A DNA stretch of 9,218 nucleotides, taken from Methanobacteriota archaeon (GTDB lineage: Archaea > Thermoplasmatota > Thermoplasmata > RBG-16-68-12). The notes beneath the pieces were generated by a model. That model saw nothing but the letters and a program-made list of their open reading frames with translations. It searched no databases and was not told the origin of the DNA. The stretch covers positions 1 through 9,218 of the forward strand of contig VBMM01000140.1 of NCBI GenBank assembly GCA_005878415.1. Direction: 5' to 3'. The translations under genes and the position numbers were made by a program. This document shows, in pieces, positions 1-6,221 of the stretch (the first letter of the stretch is position 1; every line of letters starts with the position of its first letter).

Positions 1-284
1 GATGCCGTCGGCGCGGCGGCGGGAGTCGACGCGGGCACGGCCTCTCCCGCTTCGCCGAAGACGACGAGCGTCGAGCCGACTTTCACGACCTCGCCTTCCT
101 TCGCCCGTAGCTGCAGGATCTTGCCCGTGACGGGCGAGGGGATCTGCACCGTCACCTTGTCCGTCATCACCTCGACGACCGGATCGTTCTCCTTGACGGC
201 GTCCCCTTCCTTCACGAACCACTTGACGACCTCGCCTTCGTGGACGCCCTCCCCGATGTCGGGGAGCTTGAACTCCCGGGCCAT
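1..284 (-). CDS. pdhC: Dihydrolipoamide acyltransferase (E2) of 2-oxoacid dehydrogenase complex, N-terminal lipoyl domain, partial
   Basis: The 94 visible codons encode a complete biotinyl/lipoyl domain. It opens with the E2-typical KLPDIGEG (residues 6-13) and EGEVVKWFVKEGD, and carries the lipoylation motif VMTDKV with the acceptor at Lys43. From about residue 79 it passes into an Ala/Pro-rich linker before leaving the window. The peripheral-subunit-binding and acyltransferase domains are therefore not visible. In the family, the lipoyl-lysine arm carries the acyl group from E1 to coenzyme A. The ATG at 284 is chosen because the motif starts six residues in and a TATA-like element lies about 30 bases upstream, suggesting a nearly leaderless mRNA. 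E1-alpha and E1-beta lie upstream on the same strand, separated from E2 by an opposing membrane gene. A lipoyl domain of another carrier is unlikely given DIGEG. Symbol follows family convention; the substrate is not settled. Confidence 0.9.
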   Translation of the reverse strand, partial: MAREFKLPDIGEGVHEGEVVKWFVKEGDAVKENDPVVEVMTDKVTVQIPSPVTGKILQLRAKEGEVVKVGSTLVVFGEAGEAVPASTPAAAPTA

Positions 285-307
285 TACGGGTCGCCAAGAC
301 CCGAGGC

Positions 308-321
308 CGACTTAACGCTTT
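308..321 (-). promoter_or_regulatory. Putative promoter of the E2 gene (TTAAG-type box)
   Basis: Read on the minus strand, AAGCGTTAAGTCGG ends about 23 bases before the ATG at 284. The TTAAG core is centred close to 30 bases from the start codon, which suits an archaeal TATA box with a start site at or just before the ATG. It matches the element before E1-alpha (AAGGCTTAAGGCGG) at 11 of 14 positions. It is a weak TATA by consensus, so the call rests on position and the match. Confidence 0.4.
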
Positions 322-360
322 GCCCCCGCGCCCACCCCATGCGACGTCGCCGGAATGCGA

Positions 361-371
361 ATCGTTTTATG
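361..371 (+). promoter_or_regulatory. Putative TATA box for the membrane protein gene at 507
   Basis: CGTTTTATGG (TTTTAT at 365-370), preceded by GCGAAT, is the most AT-rich spot in the 222-base gap between the E2 start and the membrane gene. A start site about 26 bases downstream (around 393) would give a leader of roughly 113 bases carrying all the structures described below. The weaker GTGATTTGTG at about 436-445 is an alternative that would remove most of the leader. Confidence 0.35.
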
Positions 372-394
372 GCCGCCATCCGATGTCGCTTCGG

Positions 395-419
395 GGAGGA
401 GTGGGCCGTGGAGGAGTGG
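395..419 (+). repeat. Direct repeat GGAGGAGTGG in leader (two copies)
   Basis: GGAGGAGTGG occurs at 395-404 and again at 410-419, separated by GCCGT. Both copies contain GGAGGAG, which also forms the ribosome binding site at 495-501. All three are complementary to the single CTCCTCC at 479-485, so they could compete for it in the RNA. The first copy is also well placed as a ribosome binding site for a GTG at 408. Confidence 0.6.
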
Positions 420-494
420 CACAGACCGGTGGGCGTGATTTGTGCCCGGCGCTCCGCGCCGGAAGCGTTCCCGTCCTGCTCCTCCTTTCCGTGA
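408..494 (+). CDS. Possible 28-codon leader ORF upstream of membrane protein gene
   Basis: A GTG at 408 lies 8 bases after GGAGG (395-399) and opens a frame of 28 codons, beginning MEEWHRPVGV and rich in Cys, Ser and Pro near its end, with TGA at 492-494. Translation would run through the hairpin at 446-462 and through the CTCCTCCT arm at 479-486, stopping in the loop next to the downstream ribosome binding site. A ribosome on this ORF could thus unmask the site for the gene at 507. The same frame is open further upstream, with an ATG at 369 giving 41 residues, so openness alone is weak evidence. The peptide matches no family I know. It may be a chance frame in GC-rich DNA. Confidence 0.25.
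   Translation: MEEWHRPVGVICARRSAPEAFPSCSSFP
446..462 (+). other. Leader hairpin, perfect 7-bp GC stem with 3-base loop
   Basis: CCGGCGC (446-452) and GCGCCGG (456-462) are perfect complements around a TCC loop. The stem is all G:C and would be very stable in RNA. No T-tract follows, so it does not look like an intrinsic terminator. It lies just before the hairpin covering the ribosome binding site. Confidence 0.6.
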
Positions 495-501
495 GGAGGA
501 G
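479..501 (+). promoter_or_regulatory. Hairpin sequestering the ribosome binding site of the gene at 507
   Basis: CTCCTCCT (479-486) and AGGAGGAG (494-501) form a perfect 8-bp stem with a 7-base loop (TTCCGTG). The 3' arm is the Shine-Dalgarno sequence, ending 5 bases before the TTG start at 507. When folded, the ribosome site would be blocked. GGAGGAG copies at 395-401 and 410-416 could pair with CTCCTCC instead and free the site. The complementarity is seen directly; the regulatory role is inference. Confidence 0.55.
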
Positions 502-506
502 AAAGC

Positions 507-914
507 TTGGTCCGTCCGTTGGGAATTACAATCTTGGGCGCGCTCGTCGTGCTGGCGGCGTTCGTCATGTTCTTGATCGGCATCGCCGGGTTCATTGTCG
601 GACTCGCCGGCCTGATTCCCGGATCGCCCCTCCCCGGGACCACGTTGCTCCTGAACGGTCTCCTCTACGTAATCATCGGGATCGTGTTGGGAGTCGCGGG
701 GTTCGGCCTCCTGCGCCTTCGTCCGTGGGCATGGGGACTCGCCCTCCTCGCCACGCTCGTGACGCTCGTCTACCTGGGCTACAACGTATGGCAGGATTCG
801 AACGCCGGCAAAGATATCACGCTGACGGCCATCGTCACGCTCGTGATCGTCGGGGCGGTCTTCGTGTACCTGCTGGGTGTCGCGCGGGCGTTCCGCCGAC
901 CGCAGACGATGTGA
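507..914 (+). CDS. Small integral membrane protein, about four transmembrane helices
   Basis: This 135-residue protein is almost entirely hydrophobic, with helices at roughly 7-34, 48-70, 73-93 and 106-126 and a short basic C-terminus (RAFRRPQTM). The opening RPLGITILG and the GFGLLRLRPWAWGLA stretch resemble small DUF-type four-helix membrane proteins common in archaea and bacteria, but I cannot name a family or function. The TTG at 507 is chosen because a strong AGGAGGAG sits 5 bases upstream, although that site lies in a hairpin. The gene runs against the flanking E1-beta and E2 genes and ends 24 bases from the E1-beta stop, so it interrupts an otherwise co-directional dehydrogenase cluster. 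It is probably real given its consistent hydrophobicity and good ribosome site. Confidence 0.8.
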   Translation: MVRPLGITILGALVVLAAFVMFLIGIAGFIVGLAGLIPGSPLPGTTLLLNGLLYVIIGIVLGVAGFGLLRLRPWAWGLALLATLVTLVYLGYNVWQDSNAGKDITLTAIVTLVIVGAVFVYLLGVARAFRRPQTM

Positions 915-938
915 GTCGGCGCGTCGCCGTGTTCGCGG

Positions 939-1910
939 TCAGAAGGCCATGACCCTGTCGATCGCCGCGAGTACGCGGTCCGCGTTCGGCATGTAGACGT
1001 CCTCGAGCGTGTACGGGAACGGCGTGTCGAATCCGCTCACGCGGACGATCGGGCCGCGCAGGTACTCGATCGCCTTCTCGGCGAGGATCGCGCTGATCTC
1101 GCCGCCGTAGCTGCCCGTCCGCGGCGCCTCGTTCACAATCACCACGCGTCCGGTCTTCTTGACGCTCGCCAGGAGCGCCGGCTCGTCCAGGGGCACGAGC
1201 GTCCGCACGTCGATCACCTCCGCCTCGACGCCTTTCTCGGCCGCCTTCGTCGCGGCCTCCTGGCAGACCTGCGCCATGGAGCCGTACGCGATGAGCGTGA
1301 CGTCCTTCCCCGCGCGACGCACCGCGGCCTGGCCGATCGGCACGGTGACCTCGCCCTCCGGGACCTCCTCGCGGAACGCCCGGTAGAGCTTCTTCGGCTC
1401 AAGGAACATCACGGGGTCCGGATCCCGAATCGACGACGTCAGGAGGCCCTTCGCCTCGAGCGGCGTCGACGGCGTGACGACCTTCAGCCCGGCCGTGTGA
1501 CAGAAGTACGCCTCGCTCGACTGGCTGTGATAATGCCCGCCTCGGATGCCGCCGCCGTACGGGGTGCGGATCGTCATCGGCACGGTGAACTGCCCGCCGG
1601 ACCGGTACCGCATCTTCGCGGCCTCGGAGACGATCTGGTCGAAGCCGGAGTAGATGAAGTCCAAGAACTGGATCTCGGGCACCGGCCTCAGGCCGTAGAG
1701 CGCCATGCCGATCGAGGTGCCTATGATGCCTCCCTCCGAGAGCGGCGTGTCGAACACCCGCTCCGGGAATTCGTCGATGAGGCCTTCGGTGCACCGGAAG
1801 ACGCCGCCGTTGCGGCCGACGTCCTCGCCGAGCACGACGACGCGATCGTCGCGTCGCATCTCCTCGCGCAGCGCGTTGTTGATCGCCTGGACCATCGTCA
1901 TCGCGGGCAT
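939..1910 (-). CDS. pdhB: 2-oxoacid dehydrogenase E1 component, beta subunit
   Basis: At 323 residues this is the usual length of the separate E1-beta of pyruvate or branched-chain 2-oxoacid dehydrogenases. With E1-alpha it forms the thiamine-diphosphate-dependent alpha2beta2 decarboxylase that passes the acyl group to E2 lipoate. Visible family marks are LGEDVG (28-32), the PLSEGGIIGTSIG segment with the cofactor-activating Glu59, LDFIYSGFDQIVSEAAKMRY (83-102, tetramer interface) and GGHYHSQSSEA with His128. The C-terminal transketolase domain shows VIDVRTLVPLD and IVNEAPRTGSYG. The ATG at 1910 follows the TPR stop by 3 bases, with GAGGT about 8 bases upstream. ATGs at codons 4 and 6 are alternatives. 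The HYHSQS region is shared by pyruvate-, acetoin- and branched-chain-type enzymes, so the substrate cannot be fixed from it. Confidence 0.95.
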   Translation of the reverse strand: MPAMTMVQAINNALREEMRRDDRVVVLGEDVGRNGGVFRCTEGLIDEFPERVFDTPLSEGGIIGTSIGMALYGLRPVPEIQFLDFIYSGFDQIVSEAAKMRYRSGGQFTVPMTIRTPYGGGIRGGHYHSQSSEAYFCHTAGLKVVTPSTPLEAKGLLTSSIRDPDPVMFLEPKKLYRAFREEVPEGEVTVPIGQAAVRRAGKDVTLIAYGSMAQVCQEAATKAAEKGVEAEVIDVRTLVPLDEPALLASVKKTGRVVIVNEAPRTGSYGGEISAILAEKAIEYLRGPIVRVSGFDTPFPYTLEDVYMPNADRVLAAIDRVMAF

Positions 1911-1913
1911 CGC

Positions 1914-2489
1914 TCACGACCTCGTCGCGTAGTATTCGGCGTAAGGATCCTCGCTCGCCGCGCCGCCGGGCAGCCGGCCGAGCATCTCCGGATCGTCCTT
2001 GAAGGGCCGGAGGTCCGGGTCCTCGTCGAGCCGGTCCTGGTAGTCCGCCTGCAGCTCCACGGCCCGGGCGAAGTGCTCGATCGCCTTGGACTTGTCGCCC
2101 ATCCGCGCGGCGATACGGGCGATGTTGTAGTGCGCGCTCGCCCGCGTCGGCTCGAGCTTCACCGCCCGCTGGAACGCCCCGAGCGCGCCCTCGATGTCGC
2201 CGGCGTTGAAGAGGTCGAACCCCAGGCTGTTCCATCCTTGCGGGTTGTGCGGCTCGGCTTCGCAGAGCATGCGGTCGATCCGCGCCGCCTCGAGGTAGTC
2301 GCCTTCCGCGCCGAGGCACGCCGCCGCGAGCGCACAGACGTCCGCGTCGACCTCCTTCCGCTGCAGCAGCGGCCGGAGGATCGCGAGGGCCTCCTGGCAC
2401 CGGCCTTGCTTGAACAGCTCATGGGCCCGCATGACGCCGGAGCTCGTGGACGGCGGGGGCGCGGGTGCGGCGGGGCCTTTCTTCGCCAC
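1914..2489 (-). CDS. TPR-repeat protein encoded between E1-alpha and E1-beta
   Basis: The 191-residue product has a low-complexity basic/Ala/Pro N-terminus (1-18) and then about four TPR-like units, the clearest at 82-115 (GWNSLGFDLFNAGDIEGALG) and 116-149 (SAHYNIARIAARMGDKSKAI). The acidic tail includes LRPFKDDPEM, seen at the end of other soluble TPR proteins. There is no signal peptide or membrane helix, so it is cytoplasmic. The GTG start at 2489 is fixed by GGAGGTGA, which contains the E1-alpha stop. It lies 3 bases from both neighbours, so it is almost certainly co-expressed with them. TPRs bind proteins, so a role in assembly or scaffolding of the dehydrogenase complex is a reasonable inference, but nothing in the sequence proves it. 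Confidence 0.88.
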   Translation of the reverse strand: MAKKGPAAPAPPPSTSSGVMRAHELFKQGRCQEALAILRPLLQRKEVDADVCALAAACLGAEGDYLEAARIDRMLCEAEPHNPQGWNSLGFDLFNAGDIEGALGAFQRAVKLEPTRASAHYNIARIAARMGDKSKAIEHFARAVELQADYQDRLDEDPDLRPFKDDPEMLGRLPGGAASEDPYAEYYATRS

Positions 2490-2492
2490 CCG

Positions 2493-2505
2493 TCACCTCC
2501 GGAGG
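2493..2505 (-). promoter_or_regulatory. Ribosome binding site of TPR gene overlapping the E1-alpha stop
   Basis: On the minus strand CCTCCGGAGGTGA ends with the E1-alpha TGA, and GGAGGTGA is a near-perfect archaeal Shine-Dalgarno 3 bases before the GTG at 2489. The 10-bp CCTCCGGAGG (2496-2505) is also a perfect palindrome. The arrangement suggests translational coupling of E1-alpha with the TPR gene. Confidence 0.8.
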
Positions 2506-3566
2506 CTCGCCGTCAGGGCGTCCTGCTGCTCCCGGAGCCGCGCCGGCACGTCCGCGTAGACGTCCGTGAAGAGGCTCTCGACCGGCGGAGGCGGGATGCG
2601 TTCCGTCTCCTGGACCGCCCGCGTGATCTCGTCGCCGATCTCCTGCTCGAGCCGCGCCTCGCGGGCCTCGTCCCACCAGCCCGCCTGCTCGAGGTACCGC
2701 CGAAACCGGGCGATCGGATCGCGCGCCCGCCACCGGGCGACCTCCGCCTCGTCCCGGTAGCGGGAGGGATCGTCGCTCGAGGAGTGGGGACCGAGCCGGT
2801 AGGTGAGGGCCTCGACCAGGGTGGGGCCGCGTCCCGACCGCGCGGCCTCCGCCGCCTCGCGCGTCGCGCCGTACACGGCGAGGGCATCCATGCCGTCCAC
2901 GCGGACGCCGTCGAAGCCGTACGCCTGGGCCTTCTCCGCGAGCGTCGCCGAGGCCGTCTGCCTCGCCACGGGGACGGAGATCGCCCACTGGTTGTTGTTG
3001 CACAGGAAGACGGTCGGCGTGCGGAAGACGCCCGCGAAGTTCATGGCGGCGTGGAAGTCCGACGTGCTCGTGGCGCCGTCGCCGAAGAACACGAGCGCCG
3101 CCGCGCGGTCGCCGCGGAGCTTCATCGCCCACCCGATGCCGACCGCATGCGGGAGCTGCGTGCCGACCGGGGACGAGATCGAGAGGTAGTTCCCCTTCCG
3201 GTAGACGTAGTGGCAGGGCATCTGTCGGCCGTGCACCGGATCGCGGGCGTTCCCCATGAGCTGGCACAGCAGTTCCGTCAGGGGCATGCCGCGGACGAGC
3301 GCCGCGCCCGGCTCGCGATATTGCGGGACGATCCAGTCGTCCGGCGACATCGCCATCGCCGCGCCGATGATCGCGGCTTCCTGTCCGAGCGACGGCCCGT
3401 AAAATCCGATGCGGCCTTGTCGCTGCAACGCGAGCATCCGGTTGTCGAGGATCCGCTGGAGCATCATGCCGCGGTACATGCGGACGGCGTCCGCCTCCGG
3501 GAGCTTCGGGTCCAGACGGGGGTCCGTCGACCCGTCGTCCTGGATCACGCGGAGCGCATCGACCAA
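2493..3566 (-). CDS. pdhA: 2-oxoacid dehydrogenase E1 component, alpha subunit
   Basis: The 357-residue product has the standard E1-alpha length and order. RQGRIGFYGPSLGQEAA (49-65) and GRQMPCHY (113-120) belong to the substrate and cofactor channel. The thiamine diphosphate motif runs from GDG at 162-164 to NNN at 190-192. The activation loop GPHSSSDDPSRYR (259-271) contains His261 and a serine cluster equivalent to the phosphorylation loop of mitochondrial enzymes. GRQMP.HY, ISSPVGTQLPHA and HSxSDD lean towards the branched-chain type, while the stretch from 178 to 235 is close to Gram-positive pyruvate dehydrogenase, so the substrate is open; the characterised Thermoplasma complex accepts branched-chain 2-oxoacids. 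The TTG at 3566 is chosen because GAGGA lies just upstream and no earlier in-frame start fits. First gene of the operon with the TPR protein and E1-beta. Confidence 0.95.
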   Translation of the reverse strand: MVDALRVIQDDGSTDPRLDPKLPEADAVRMYRGMMLQRILDNRMLALQRQGRIGFYGPSLGQEAAIIGAAMAMSPDDWIVPQYREPGAALVRGMPLTELLCQLMGNARDPVHGRQMPCHYVYRKGNYLSISSPVGTQLPHAVGIGWAMKLRGDRAAALVFFGDGATSTSDFHAAMNFAGVFRTPTVFLCNNNQWAISVPVARQTASATLAEKAQAYGFDGVRVDGMDALAVYGATREAAEAARSGRGPTLVEALTYRLGPHSSSDDPSRYRDEAEVARWRARDPIARFRRYLEQAGWWDEAREARLEQEIGDEITRAVQETERIPPPPVESLFTDVYADVPARLREQQDALTASLRR

Positions 3567-3613
3567 GGTGTTCCTCGCACCCCCGGAGGCCCGGTGAAAA
3601 CAAAACGGCCGGC

Positions 3614-3627
3614 GCCGCCTTAAGCCT
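3614..3627 (-). promoter_or_regulatory. Putative promoter of the E1-alpha/TPR/E1-beta operon
   Basis: On the minus strand AAGGCTTAAGGCGG carries a CTTAAG core (3619-3624) about 55 bases before the TTG at 3566. That predicts a start site near 3595 and a leader of about 30 bases. The same pattern precedes E2, matching at 11 of 14 positions. The box is weak by TATA consensus. Confidence 0.4.
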
Positions 3628-3640
3628 TCCGACCTGGTAA

Positions 3641-3650
3641 TCTTGAAATT
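3641..3650 (+). promoter_or_regulatory. Putative promoter of the permease-ligase operon
   Basis: TCTTGAAATT is the most AT-rich stretch before the GTG at 3679 and is centred about 33 bases upstream of it. It would give a leaderless or very short-leader mRNA. No well-spaced ribosome site precedes the GTG, which agrees. It is divergent from the E1-alpha promoter, with their boxes about 20 bases apart. Confidence 0.3.
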
Positions 3651-3678
3651 GCCCGCGACGTTGTCCGCGCGGTGATTC

Positions 3679-4611
3679 GTGGGCCTCAGCCGGAGGACGT
3701 ACGGCTACGTCGCGATCGTGGTCGCGGCGGTCTTGTACGGCATCTGGCCGAGCCTTTCGAAGCTCGTCCTGGCTGAGGTCGACCCGCTCGTCATCGCGTT
3801 CCTGATCCAGCTGATCCCCGGGATCGGGCTCTCGCCCTCGCTCCGGGGCGTCCGGATCGCCCGATCGGACTGGAAGCTCGTCCTACTCGCCTCCCTCGTC
3901 GGGGCCGTCGCCGGGCCGATCCTCTATTTCTACGGCCTCGAACGGACGACGGCGGCGAACTCCGTCCTCCTGTCGAACAGCGAGTCCCTCTTCACGATCA
4001 TGCTCGCGTACGCGGTCCTGGGAGAGCGGGCGACGCGGCGCGAGTACGTCGCCCTCGTGGGCATCGCCGTCGGCGCGTTCCTCGTGACGACCCAGCTGCG
4101 TTTCGGGGACGTACGGTTCCTGGAGTTCCTGATCGGGAACGCGATGCTCGTGGCCGCCGCGGCGTGTTGGGGCGTCAGCAACACGGTGAGCACGATGCTC
4201 CTGCGTCGGATCAAGATCCTCCCGGTCCTCGAGATCCAGCTGCTCATCGGCGCCGCCGTGTACGCGCCCATCGTCCTTCTCGCGGGCGCGCCGCTCGCGG
4301 TCCCGCTCCCCATCTTGCCGATCCTCGTCCTCCTGTCCCTGAGCGCGGTCGGCGTGTTCTCCGTGCTCTTCTTCTACGCCTTCCGCACGATCGGCGCGAT
4401 GCGCACGGGGGCCGTCCTCCCGACGTCGGCCCTGTGGGGCATCCTCCTCGCGCTCTACCTGTTCCCGAACGACACGCTGGGCGCGGTGCAGGTCGCCGGG
4501 GGCGCCCTCATGATCCTCGCGCTCGTGGCGTTCTACGTCCTCCGCGGTCCCTCGGAGGCGGAAGGCGAAACCTTGAAACCGGCCGCGTCGGATGGTCCGG
4601 AATCGCCGTGA
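3679..4611 (+). CDS. EamA/DMT-superfamily permease
   Basis: The 310-residue protein has the layout of a ten-helix drug/metabolite transporter made of two EamA repeats, about 9-142 and 151-288. Typical marks are GIWPSLSKLVLA in helix 1, the YFYGLERTTAANSVLLSNSESLFTIMLAYAVLGER segment (83-117) closing the first repeat, and FRTIGAMRTGAVLPTSALWGILLALY (235-260) in the second. A hydrophilic acidic tail follows helix 10. The family exports or imports small metabolites; the substrate cannot be read from sequence. The GTG at 3679 is the first possible start, since an in-frame TGA lies at 3673. The stop overlaps the ligase start (GTGA), so the two are probably translationally coupled even though no functional link is obvious. 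Confidence 0.9.
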   Translation: MGLSRRTYGYVAIVVAAVLYGIWPSLSKLVLAEVDPLVIAFLIQLIPGIGLSPSLRGVRIARSDWKLVLLASLVGAVAGPILYFYGLERTTAANSVLLSNSESLFTIMLAYAVLGERATRREYVALVGIAVGAFLVTTQLRFGDVRFLEFLIGNAMLVAAAACWGVSNTVSTMLLRRIKILPVLEIQLLIGAAVYAPIVLLAGAPLAVPLPILPILVLLSLSAVGVFSVLFFYAFRTIGAMRTGAVLPTSALWGILLALYLFPNDTLGAVQVAGGALMILALVAFYVLRGPSEAEGETLKPAASDGPESP

Positions 4612-6221
4612 CTCCGACGACCCCGGATGAGACTCCGTTCGCGCGCCTCTCGGATTTGACGCGGAAGCTCGAGGCGACGCCGAAGCGCCTCGAGAAGCGC
4701 GCGCTCCTGGCGGAGTTTCTCCGCTCGCTCCGGAGGGACGAAGTCGCTCCCGCCGTCCACCTGATCGTCGGCCGTATCTTCGCGGAGTCCGACGCCCGCA
4801 CGCTGAACGTCGGCTGGGCAACGCTCAAGAAGGCGATGGCCGGGACGAAGCAGGCCACGCTGAATCCGGAGCCGCTCACGATCCTCGACGTCTCCCGCGC
4901 ATTCGCCCAGGTCGCGGAGGCCCACGGGCCCGAGTCGACGAAGGTGCGCCGGCGGATCCTCGAGTCCCTCCTCGGCCGCGCCTCCGAGGACGAGCGGGAT
5001 GTCCTCTTGAAGAACGTCTTCGGCGAGATGCGGATCGGGGTGAATGACGGCGTGATGCTCGAAGGGATCGCGGACGCCGCCGGGATCCCGACGGACACCG
5101 TGAGGACGGCGCACATGTTCCTGGGGGACCTCGGCCTCGTCGCGGAGATCGCCCGGTTCGAGGGGGCGGACGGGCTGCGGTCCCGCGGCCTGCGGCTCCT
5201 GGCACCGATGAAGCCCATGCTGGCCGAGATGTCCGAAGACCTGGGGGAGGTCCTCAAGGAGCACGGTGGGGTGACGGCCATCGAGTACAAGCTCGATGGC
5301 GCGCGCATCCAGATCCACCGTCGGGGCGAGGCCGTCCGGATCTTCAGCCGGAGGCTCAGCGACGTGACGAACAGCCTCCCGGAGATCGTCGCGATCGCCC
5401 GCTCGCTGCCGGCGACGGAGTTCCTGCTGGAGGGCGAGGTCGTCGCGATCGAGCATGCGGGCAAACCGCTGCCGTTCCAGGACCTCATGCGACGATTCCG
5501 CCGGGTGCACGGGATCGCCGCAGCCGCGGAGGAAATCCCGTTACGGCTCTATCCGTTCGACCTCCTCCACCTGGATGGCCGGACGCTCATCGACGAGCCG
5601 TACCGGGTTCGGTGGGAGCTGCTCGAACGGCTCGTGCCCTCGCAGTACCTGACGGCCCGCCGCATCGCCCGTTCGAAGGAAGAGATCGAGTCCTTCCTGA
5701 AGGAGGCGCTCGAGGCGGGCCACGAAGGGCTCATGGCGAAGCATCTCGAGTCGACGTATTCCGTCGGGAAGCGCGGCAAGAAGTGGTTCAAGATCAAACC
5801 GGCGGACCACCTCGACCTCGCGATCGTCGCAGCGGAGTGGGGGTCCGGCCGGCGAGAGGGCTGGCTGTCGAACTACTGGCTCGCGGTACGAGACGAGACG
5901 ACGGGCACGTTCCAGATGATCGGCAAGACGTTCAAGGGCCTGACCGACGCGGAGTTCGAGACGATGACGGAGCGGCTGCGCAAGCTCGCGACGTCGGAGG
6001 AGCGTTGGGGGTTCCACGTCCGGCCGGAGGTCGTCGTCGAGGTCGCGCATAACGAGATCCAGCGGAGCCCGCACTACCCGAGTGGATTCGCGCTGCGCTT
6101 CGCGCGGATCGTACGCATCCGGGACGACAAGGGGCCCCAGGACGTCGACACGTACGCGCGGTTGAAGGAACTGTACGCGAAGCAGTTCGAGCGGAAGGGC
6201 CGTGGGCCCGAGGAACTCTAG
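4608..6221 (+). CDS. lig: ATP-dependent DNA ligase, archaeal type
   Basis: The 537-residue protein joins nicks in DNA using ATP and is expected to act in Okazaki fragment sealing and repair. An N-terminal helical DNA-binding domain (about 1-200) includes GEMRIGVNDGVM. The nucleotidyltransferase domain carries motif I EYKLDGAR with the adenylated Lys228, motif III EFLLEGEV (271-278), motif IIIa LYPFDLLHLDG (314-324), motif IV EGLMAK (373-378) and motif V KKWFKIKP (391-398). The OB-fold domain ends with RFARIVRIRDDK (497-508, motif VI region). All catalytic motifs are intact. The start is the GTG at 4608, which overlaps the permease stop; the frame stays open upstream but that part is antisense-like and overlaps the permease. 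It is slightly shorter than typical archaeal Lig (about 550-600), mainly at the ends. Confidence 0.96.
   Translation: MTPTTPDETPFARLSDLTRKLEATPKRLEKRALLAEFLRSLRRDEVAPAVHLIVGRIFAESDARTLNVGWATLKKAMAGTKQATLNPEPLTILDVSRAFAQVAEAHGPESTKVRRRILESLLGRASEDERDVLLKNVFGEMRIGVNDGVMLEGIADAAGIPTDTVRTAHMFLGDLGLVAEIARFEGADGLRSRGLRLLAPMKPMLAEMSEDLGEVLKEHGGVTAIEYKLDGARIQIHRRGEAVRIFSRRLSDVTNSLPEIVAIARSLPATEFLLEGEVVAIEHAGKPLPFQDLMRRFRRVHGIAAAAEEIPLRLYPFDLLHLDGRTLIDEPYRVRWELLERLVPSQYLTARRIARSKEEIESFLKEALEAGHEGLMAKHLESTYSVGKRGKKWFKIKPADHLDLAIVAAEWGSGRREGWLSNYWLAVRDETTGTFQMIGKTFKGLTDAEFETMTERLRKLATSEERWGFHVRPEVVVEVAHNEIQRSPHYPSGFALRFARIVRIRDDKGPQDVDTYARLKELYAKQFERKGRGPEEL

Noticed and set aside
446..462. GC hairpin as an intrinsic terminator
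   Set aside because: No T-tract follows, and archaeal termination relies mainly on T-runs. A leader structure is more fitting.
284..643. Minus-strand frame of 119 codons directly before the E2 gene, with its TAA just before the ATG
   Set aside because: It overlaps the membrane protein gene and its leader in antisense, has no ribosome site or domain, and its composition looks random.
1497..3623. Long plus-strand open frame of about 708 codons opposite the E1/TPR genes
   Set aside because: It is antisense to three well-identified genes, is Arg/Val/Leu-rich low-complexity sequence typical of a GC-rich shadow frame, and has no recognisable domain.
4164..4607. Upstream extension of the ligase reading frame (148 more codons)
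   Set aside because: It overlaps the permease gene, is Arg/Pro/Gly-rich with no ligase-like sequence, and the GTG at 4608 gives a complete ligase with a coupled start.
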